Source of the DNA: Bdellovibrio sp.
Lineage (GTDB): Bacteria; Bdellovibrionota; Bdellovibrionia; Bdellovibrionales; Bdellovibrionaceae
Assembly (NCBI GenBank): GCA_019104905.1
Contig: JAHRXB010000210.1
Span: 1-11,142 of the forward strand
DNA: 11,142 nucleotides
Direction: 5' to 3'
The position numbers were made by a program, and so were the translations under genes. This document shows, in pieces, positions 6,738 to 11,142 of this stretch (within the stretch, counting starts at the first letter, position 1; each line of letters begins with the position of its first letter). The notes under the pieces were generated by a model, which was not told where the DNA came from, searched no databases, and saw only the letters and a program-made list of their open reading frames with translations.

Positions 6738-7652
6738 GTGACGTCTCTACAATATGAGGTCATGACAGACGAGAACGATTTCAAAGAACGTATTTCAGAA
6801 CTAGAACATGAATTGGCGGTGAAGGACGCGGAACTGCATCGCTATCGGTTGGAGCTTTCCAAAGCCAACACAGCTCTGGAAAAATTGATCACGCAAATCA
6901 GCCAGGAATTGAAGCTTGCGCAGACTTTGCAAAAGTTTTTGTCGCCGACGGAGCTTCCCAATGTGCAGGGCTTTGAGTTCAGCACAAAGTTTCTTCCTGG
7001 AACGCGTTCGGGTGGCGACTATTTCGATATCTTTGAACACGAAGATAAACTTAAATTTGGAATTTTGATTTCAAGCGCCAGTGGCTACTCCTTATCATCC
7101 TTGCTGTTGTCAGTGATTATTAAGATCTCATCGCAGATGGAAGCGCGCCGTGGGCTTGAGGCTCATAAGGTGGTCGCTCTCTTGGCCAAGGAGGTTGTGC
7201 CTCATATTCTTAACGAAGACAAAGCCAGCGTTTTTTATGGAGTGGTGGATCGTCGTAGTTATGAAATGCAGTACTGTTCTGTGGGCGTGATTGATGGATT
7301 CCTGCAGGTTTATGACCAGGACGCTCTGGTCGAGCTGTTGCCCACAGGCCCCAGCCTGGGGAAAGACTTTAACACGGAGCCTCAAAGTCGCACCCTTCAA
7401 TTGAATCCGAGGGATCGATTGGTTTTAGCGACGGAGGGTTTGAAGGTTTCTCAAAATTCTTTGGGTGTGGGATGGGGAGGACATGGACTTTCTGAGGCCA
7501 TCCTGCGGGCTCCGAAACAAGGTGTTCATGAGCTGCGTAATGAAATCCTCTTTGCCAATGAAAAATACACCGGGAAGTCGGAGCCCGTTCGTGATCAGAC
7601 GCTGATCGTGACTGAGGTTAAAGATAGAGTTATTAAACTAGCTAAGAACTAG
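6738..7652 (+). CDS. SpoIIE/RsbU-type PP2C-like serine phosphatase domain protein with N-terminal coiled coil
   Basis: A cytoplasmic protein of 304 residues with no signal peptide. Residues 12-65 are heptad-rich, charged and coiled-coil-like. From about 62 a SpoIIE domain (PF07228) follows, starting A-Q-x-L-Q-K-F-L-S-P. The metal motif G92-G93-D94-Y-F-D97 is intact, and the terminal R-D286-Q-T motif keeps its aspartate. The middle motif, normally D-x-S-G-H-G, reads S113-A-S-G-Y-S, so the metal-binding Asp is Ser. The T-D-G motif reads T232-E233-G234. Canonical family members dephosphorylate anti-sigma antagonists, but here activity may be reduced or absent. Start choice is open: GTG at 6738 has AAGG about 12 bases upstream, while ATG at 6762 (eight residues shorter) has GAGG only 2 bases away. 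The 33-base gap suggests co-transcription with the transporter-like gene. No sensor domain or anti-sigma partner is encoded beside it. Confidence 0.88.
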   Translation: MTSLQYEVMTDENDFKERISELEHELAVKDAELHRYRLELSKANTALEKLITQISQELKLAQTLQKFLSPTELPNVQGFEFSTKFLPGTRSGGDYFDIFEHEDKLKFGILISSASGYSLSSLLLSVIIKISSQMEARRGLEAHKVVALLAKEVVPHILNEDKASVFYGVVDRRSYEMQYCSVGVIDGFLQVYDQDALVELLPTGPSLGKDFNTEPQSRTLQLNPRDRLVLATEGLKVSQNSLGVGWGGHGLSEAILRAPKQGVHELRNEILFANEKYTGKSEPVRDQTLIVTEVKDRVIKLAKN

Positions 7653-7729
7653 AGTGTTTCCGGGTGACTTCTTATTGAAGTTTTTGTTATGAGTAGAATG
7701 TTAAATTGAAAGTCAGAAAGGATACTGCA
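7653..7729 (+). promoter_or_regulatory. Leader region with possible promoter and RBS of citrate synthase
   Basis: This is the 77-base gap after the phosphatase gene. AGGA at 7719-7722 lies 7 bases before the ATG at 7730 and decides that start. A possible -10 TAGAAT (7694-7699) has only a poor -35 (TTATTG, 7672-7677, 16-base spacer). No terminator follows the phosphatase stop, so read-through into citrate synthase is possible. Confidence 0.35.
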
Positions 7730-8869
7730 ATGGCTGAAGTAAATATTTACGAAGGCGCCTTGGATAAGGGTTTGGAAGGCGTCGTAGCGTGTACAACGAA
7801 AGTTTCTTTTATTGTTGGTGATCATCTTAATTTCCGTGGTTATACAATCGATGACTTGGCGGCAAATTCAACTTTTGAAGAAGTGACCTATCTTCTTTGG
7901 AACGACAAGCTTCCATCTGCTTCAGAGTTGCAAACTTTCTCTGCGGAACTTCATAAAGAAATGGCTTTGAGCCCTGATTTCATTAAAGTTCTTAAAGGTA
8001 TTCCAACCAATGTTCACCCTATGGGCTGGTTGCGTACGGCGGTTTCTTTGATGGCTCACTGGGATGCTGATGCGAACGATAATTCTGTGGAAGCAAATCT
8101 TCGCAAGTCTGTTCGTTTGACGGCAAAGATGGGAACTCTTCTTTGTGCATTCGATGCAATCCGCAAAGGTCAAGAGCCCGTAACTCCTAAAGCTGATAAG
8201 TCTATTGCTTGGAATATGATGTATATGTTGGGCGGCGGAAAAGAGCCAAACGCTGAACACGTGAAGGTGATGGACACTTGTTTGATCCTTCATGCCGATC
8301 ACGAATTGAATTGCTCGGCGTTCGCAACTCGCGTAACGGCATCTTCGTTGTCAGATCTTCACTCTGCGATTGTTTCTGCGATTGGTGCTTTGAAGGGGCC
8401 TCTTCACGGCGGCGCGAACGAACAAGTGATCTTGATGTTGCAAAAAATCGGCAACATGGAAAAGGCACAGCAGTTCGTGAAAGATGCGTTGGCGGCGAAA
8501 GAAAAAGTGATGGGTATCGGCCACCGCGTTTATAAAAACGGCGACCCTCGCGCGCGCATCCTTCGTGGTATGTCTGACAAGTTGACTCAACAAGCGGGCA
8601 TTCACCATATGTACGAAATGTCGACTTTGATTGACGATACTATGTACAAAGAAAAAGGTTTGATGCCGAACGTGGATTTCTATTCTGCGACAGTTTATTT
8701 CTCTATGGGAATTGCAACAGACTTGTTCACTCCGATTTTTGCAGCGTCTCGTATTTCAGGATGGTGCGCACATGCGTTTGAACAATACGCAAACAACCGT
8801 ATCTATCGTCCTCGTGGAAAATGGGCGGGCAAAGAGGGACTGAAGTGGGTTCCTGCAAGCCAAAGATAA
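7730..8869 (+). CDS. gltA: Citrate synthase
   Basis: A cytoplasmic enzyme of 379 residues that condenses oxaloacetate and acetyl-CoA to citrate at entry to the TCA cycle. Family landmarks are L-I-L-H188-A-D-H191-E-L-N, G-P-L-H226-G-G-A-N, G-I-G-H265-R-V-Y-K with D-P-R274, N-V-D316-F-Y-S, and a C-terminal A-S-R341-I-S-G-W-x-A-H block. The presumed catalytic residues are His226, His265 and Asp316. The length fits the short dimeric type found in Gram-positives, archaea and many other bacteria, not the longer NADH-inhibited E. coli hexamer. A 2-methylcitrate synthase cannot be excluded by motif, but no propionate genes are nearby. The ATG at 7730 is chosen over an in-frame TTG at 7706 because AGGA is 7 bases upstream of the ATG. 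Codon choice (frequent TCT, GGT, AAC, CGT) looks more biased than in neighbours, consistent with high expression. Confidence 0.95.
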   Translation: MAEVNIYEGALDKGLEGVVACTTKVSFIVGDHLNFRGYTIDDLAANSTFEEVTYLLWNDKLPSASELQTFSAELHKEMALSPDFIKVLKGIPTNVHPMGWLRTAVSLMAHWDADANDNSVEANLRKSVRLTAKMGTLLCAFDAIRKGQEPVTPKADKSIAWNMMYMLGGGKEPNAEHVKVMDTCLILHADHELNCSAFATRVTASSLSDLHSAIVSAIGALKGPLHGGANEQVILMLQKIGNMEKAQQFVKDALAAKEKVMGIGHRVYKNGDPRARILRGMSDKLTQQAGIHHMYEMSTLIDDTMYKEKGLMPNVDFYSATVYFSMGIATDLFTPIFAASRISGWCAHAFEQYANNRIYRPRGKWAGKEGLKWVPASQR

Positions 8870-8895
8870 TTTTTTGAAATAATATTTTCAAAATG

Positions 8896-8927
8896 AAAAG
8901 GAGACCGATGAGGTCTCCTTTTTTTTT
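8896..8927. terminator. Strong bidirectional Rho-independent terminator
   Basis: AAAAGGAGACC (8896-8906) and GGTCTCCTTTT (8912-8922) form a perfect 11-bp stem around the loop GATGA, with a nine-base T run (8919-8927) on the plus strand. The complementary strand also ends in T-rich sequence, so the element can end both citrate synthase transcription and the convergent small secreted-protein gene. Confidence 0.93.
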
Positions 8928-8931
8928 ACGG

Positions 8932-9243
8932 CTATTCCAAAATAAAACGAGCGCCTTGCTTGACCGCAACGCCTGAAACCTCATCGCCGATATCATAGGC
9001 ACACTCGTGTCCATTGAGGGTGCCCACGAGTAATCCAGAGGTGTTGATTTCCTCCAGACTCAAAGGACAAAAGGGGTTCGAAGAGAAATGTCGAACCTCT
9101 GTCAGAGTCACTTTGCATCCTTGAGAAAGACTGAAATTTCGAGATCCTACTTTGGCAATGAACTGAGCCTCTCCATCGCAGGCCAGAGCGGGGGAGAGTG
9201 ATACAAGAAGTCCTCCTATAATAAGGAAGAAAAGGTTTTTCAT
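8932..9243 (-). CDS. Small secreted cysteine-containing protein of unknown function
   Basis: A 103-residue protein with a clear signal peptide: Lys3, a hydrophobic core (4-17) and an A-L-A cleavage site before Cys22, so the mature form is about 82 residues and probably periplasmic or secreted. The residue three before Cys22 is Ala, which argues against a lipoprotein, though it is not excluded. The mature part has four cysteines (22, 43, 59, 81), an even number consistent with two disulfides, and a predicted beta-rich pattern. I recognise no family. The ATG at 9243 is well supported by AGGAG 7 bases upstream. It faces citrate synthase across the shared terminator and is divergent from the L,D-transpeptidase gene. 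Confidence 0.8.
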   Translation of the reverse strand: MKNLFFLIIGGLLVSLSPALACDGEAQFIAKVGSRNFSLSQGCKVTLTEVRHFSSNPFCPLSLEEINTSGLLVGTLNGHECAYDIGDEVSGVAVKQGARFILE

Positions 9244-9476
9244 TTTAAGCTCCTATGAGGTTGGATTTATGAGGGCTCAAAGTAGCAGAAGATCCGTGTT
9301 TCATATGTCACCGTTGTGTTTTGAATTTGTTTGGATCGTCAAAAAATGAGGATATTTTATGCAACTTTGCAGAGTCTTTGTTTTCTTTTCGATAGGAACA
9401 CGTCGGGGGACTAGGGGGCCTCTGTTCCTTACATTAAAAGAGGACCAAGATATTTATAAAGACTTGAGGGGGAACT
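9244..9476. promoter_or_regulatory. Divergent intergenic region upstream of L,D-transpeptidase and small secreted protein
   Basis: This 233-base stretch contains no gene that I can support. Toward the transpeptidase two weak sigma70-like candidates are visible: TTGGAT (9331-9336) with TATTTT (9353-9358), spacer 16, and TTACAT (9429-9434) with TATTTA (9451-9456), spacer 16. The second would give a very short leader containing the GAGGGGG ribosome site (9466-9472). Toward the small gene there is TTGACG (9342-9337) but no convincing -10. A 7-bp dyad lies between the two plus-strand candidates. Confidence 0.4.
9394..9429. repeat. Inverted repeat AGGAACA / TGTTCCT upstream of the L,D-transpeptidase
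   Basis: Perfect 7-bp arms at 9394-9400 and 9423-9429 enclose 22 bases that include two GGGGG runs. The right arm ends on the first base of a candidate -35 (TTACAT). It could be a repressor or activator site or, if transcribed from further upstream, a leader hairpin. It could also be chance. Confidence 0.4.
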
Positions 9477-11000
9477 ATGAAACGGCTTCGACTCATTGTT
9501 CTTGGAATTTTCTTGAGTGTCAGTTGCCTTGGTCAGGCGCAGTCTAAACTGTCTGAATACCTCGCCGTGATAGATGCGTTGGATCTTGAAGACTTGCGGG
9601 CCACGATGTTGCAAACTTCAGATCAAGGGCTCAATCCAAAAAGCTATTGGACAGATGAGATGGAATGGGCTTATCTCCGGGGAGGAGCTGGAAGTCCCAC
9701 ACTGAAAACCCAGGCCAATCAAAACTATCTTCGTCTTCTGCAGGACGTCTCTTTGGGGATGGTGAACCCCGAGCTTATGGGGACCGACGTGAAACTTCCG
9801 CGAAAAACATTTGTGACCGCCAAGCAGTTGAATGTTCTCTTACTGACTCACGGGACACGCGCAGGACCTCTGTTTGAAAGTTTCACACCTCAGTCGCCAC
9901 CGTACTTGGCTCTCAAAGAATCCCTAAAAAGGATCTCTGGCTATTGTAATCAAAACGAGTGGGGGGCCATTCCTGCAGTTAAAAAAGTTTTGAAGTTAGG
10001 TGCAAAGAACAGTTCTCTTCCTGCGATAAAAAATCGATTGCGACAGTTGGGATACAATGTTCCTTCTGTCGATGATCTCTTTGATGGACAAACCTTGGCA
10101 GCCATCAATGACGTTCAATGGATGTTGCGATTTAAGCCTGACGGGGTCATTTCTCCTAATGGGAAGACGTGGAAGTATCTGAATGTCTCTTGTCAGGATC
10201 GGATGAGACAAGTGCGTCTGGACATGGAAAAGATGCGGTGGTTCCCTCAAACTTTTGAAGATCGTTATATTTTTATCAATTTGGCGATGTCCTACTTCAG
10301 CCTTGTGGATAAATCGAAGGGCTCTCTTTATACGATGAGTTTTAGAACGATCAATGGTCGTCCAGCACGAAAGTCTCCCACGATGAAGGACAAGATCGTT
10401 TACATTATCATCAACCCATTTTGGGTGGTGCCTCCGACCATTTTCCGCGAGGATAAATTGGAGGACATTCGCAACTTGAGGCCATGGGAGATTTCATATT
10501 ATTTTGACTCTCACAACTATGAGGTGTGGAACAAATCCTTCACGCGTCGGATTGATCCATCGACCATTGATTGGTGGAGGGTGGATCCTAACGCGGACAC
10601 GCAGATCTTTATTCGCCAAAGACCTCATTATATGAATGCTCTGGGTGTTCTCAAATTCATGATGACGAACTCTTATGCGATCTACTTGCATGATACAAAT
10701 CAGCGGGAGCTTTTTGCGGAACCCCAAAGACTGCTTAGCTCGGGCTGCGTGAGAATCGAGCGCCCGTTGGATTTAGCAGAATACCTTTTGCAAGGTACGC
10801 CCTGGACCCGGGATGTTATCGAAAAGAACACCGCCAAGCCCGGTGAGGTTTTGGACCGCGAAACCAGAGTTTCACTGAAGCAGCCGATTCCGGTCTATAT
10901 GGCGTTTTTGACCTCACAACTAAGTTCAGATGGGGTGATTCGTTTTGCGGAAGATTCATACAATCAAGGCCACAGGCTCCTGCAAAGAGGAGCCTGGTAG
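9477..11000 (+). CDS. YcbB/LdtD-type L,D-transpeptidase with peptidoglycan-binding domain
   Basis: A periplasmic enzyme of 507 residues that links diaminopimelate residues of peptidoglycan stems (3-3 crosslinks) or attaches other groups to the wall. A signal peptide occupies about 1-22, with likely cleavage after G-Q-A. Residues about 23-160 match the scaffold region of YcbB-type enzymes. A PG_binding_1 domain follows (about 178-237, with F202-D-G-Q-T-L-A-A-I and P221-D-G-V). The YkuD catalytic domain runs from about 260 to 440. Its active site shows Y403-L-H405-D-T then S421-S-G-C424-V-R, with Cys424 the nucleophile and His405 its partner. A C-terminal segment (445-507) continues as in E. 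coli LdtD. The ATG has GAGGGGG just upstream. Predatory Bdellovibrio carry many such enzymes for self and prey wall remodelling, but assignment to predation here is inference. It stands alone, with a divergent gene behind and a convergent gene 7 bases ahead. Confidence 0.93.
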   Translation: MKRLRLIVLGIFLSVSCLGQAQSKLSEYLAVIDALDLEDLRATMLQTSDQGLNPKSYWTDEMEWAYLRGGAGSPTLKTQANQNYLRLLQDVSLGMVNPELMGTDVKLPRKTFVTAKQLNVLLLTHGTRAGPLFESFTPQSPPYLALKESLKRISGYCNQNEWGAIPAVKKVLKLGAKNSSLPAIKNRLRQLGYNVPSVDDLFDGQTLAAINDVQWMLRFKPDGVISPNGKTWKYLNVSCQDRMRQVRLDMEKMRWFPQTFEDRYIFINLAMSYFSLVDKSKGSLYTMSFRTINGRPARKSPTMKDKIVYIIINPFWVVPPTIFREDKLEDIRNLRPWEISYYFDSHNYEVWNKSFTRRIDPSTIDWWRVDPNADTQIFIRQRPHYMNALGVLKFMMTNSYAIYLHDTNQRELFAEPQRLLSSGCVRIERPLDLAEYLLQGTPWTRDVIEKNTAKPGEVLDRETRVSLKQPIPVYMAFLTSQLSSDGVIRFAEDSYNQGHRLLQRGAW

Positions 11001-11007
11001 AAGGCAT

Positions 11008-11142
11008 TTACCGACTGCTAGGAATTGTATAGATGGTGGAGGTCGAACTTCCAGGAAGAGGAGTGATCACCGAGCTGTTGTAGTTGTTATAGTAAGTGGT
11101 GCCCAGAGTTCCCGTCGTACTTCCAAGATATCCACTGGTGCC
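11008..11142 (-). CDS. C-terminal end of a Gly/Ser/Thr/Tyr/Asn-rich protein (5' part beyond window)
   Basis: A minus-strand frame enters at base 11142 and stays open for 44 codons to a TAA at 11010-11008. The other two minus-strand frames hit stops. The residues are low in complexity: Gly, Ser, Thr, Tyr and Asn dominate. Two seven-residue units follow the pattern [ST]-G-[YT]-L-G-[ST]-T, then comes a Y-Y-N-N-Y stretch and an end rich in Ser, Thr and Pro. Such composition suits a secreted or surface protein, but there is too little to name a family. Its stop is 7 bases from the L,D-transpeptidase stop, and no terminator fits in between. One plus-strand frame is also open here, so the call is moderate. 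Confidence 0.6.
   Translation of the reverse strand, partial: GTSGYLGSTTGTLGTTYYNNYNSSVITPLPGSSTSTIYTIPSSR

Noticed and set aside
7706..7729. TTG start for citrate synthase eight codons upstream
   Set aside because: AGGA at 7719-7722 is placed for the ATG at 7730, and the family N-terminus fits the shorter form.
8872..8893. AT-rich inverted repeat TTTTGAAA / TTTCAAAA just after citrate synthase
   Set aside because: The stem is weak and there is no T run at the right place; the strong terminator at 8896-8927 explains termination.
9175..9243. Lipoprotein signal for the small secreted protein
   Set aside because: Cys22 follows A-L-A, and Ala at -3 does not fit the usual lipobox; a signal peptidase I site fits better.
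9359..9547. Plus-strand ORF of 62 codons before and into the L,D-transpeptidase gene
   Set aside because: It has no clear ribosome site and overlaps the transpeptidase start out of frame; its 5' part is promoter region.
1..11142. tRNA, rRNA, CRISPR, transposase, phage, toxin-antitoxin or defence genes
   Set aside because: I looked for these on both strands and saw no supporting sequence; the window looks like ordinary chromosomal genes.

Overview
The window reads as chromosomal DNA from a Gram-negative bacterium, most likely a Bdellovibrio-like predator (Bdellovibrionota). That guess rests on general character, not on a marker gene. It has a large modular outer-surface lipoprotein, a YcbB-type periplasmic L,D-transpeptidase, a gamma-type RsmJ next to quinone genes, tightly packed operons with TTG and GTG starts, and moderate GC. 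I see no mobile element, phage, CRISPR array, tRNA, rRNA or defence system.

Layout. Bases 1-1707 (minus) are the N-terminal 569 residues of a secreted lipoprotein built from repeated ~120-residue modules; it runs off the left edge and contains no other gene. Next comes a two-gene minus-strand unit at 1814-2706: a hotdog-fold acyl-CoA thioesterase followed by a YkgJ-type cysteine-cluster protein, closed by a hairpin terminator. Divergent from it is a compact plus-strand operon at 2788-6704. It holds a long-chain polyprenyl diphosphate synthase, a MenA-like UbiA prenyltransferase, the 16S rRNA methyltransferase RsmJ and a membrane protein resembling the Na/Pi cotransporter fold; each gene overlaps the next by 4 to 25 bases. 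A SpoIIE/RsbU-type phosphatase follows after 33 bases. Citrate synthase (7730-8869) follows it and ends at a strong, probably bidirectional terminator. A small secreted cysteine-containing protein (8932-9243, minus) faces that terminator. Across a 233-base divergent intergenic region lies the L,D-transpeptidase (9477-11000), which converges on the last 44 residues of a Gly/Ser/Thr/Tyr-rich minus-strand protein cut by the right edge.

How the genes fit together. The polyprenyl synthase, the MenA-like prenyltransferase and perhaps the divergent thioesterase (candidate DHNA-CoA hydrolase) suggest a menaquinone-type quinone locus. The most unusual signal is motif decay in well-preserved scaffolds within one transcription unit. 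The prenyltransferase lacks the aspartates of its second metal motif, the transporter-like protein has lost both QSSS motifs, and the phosphatase has lost one metal-binding aspartate and changed another. The transporter-like and phosphatase genes are adjacent and could form a sensor and effector pair, but that is speculation.
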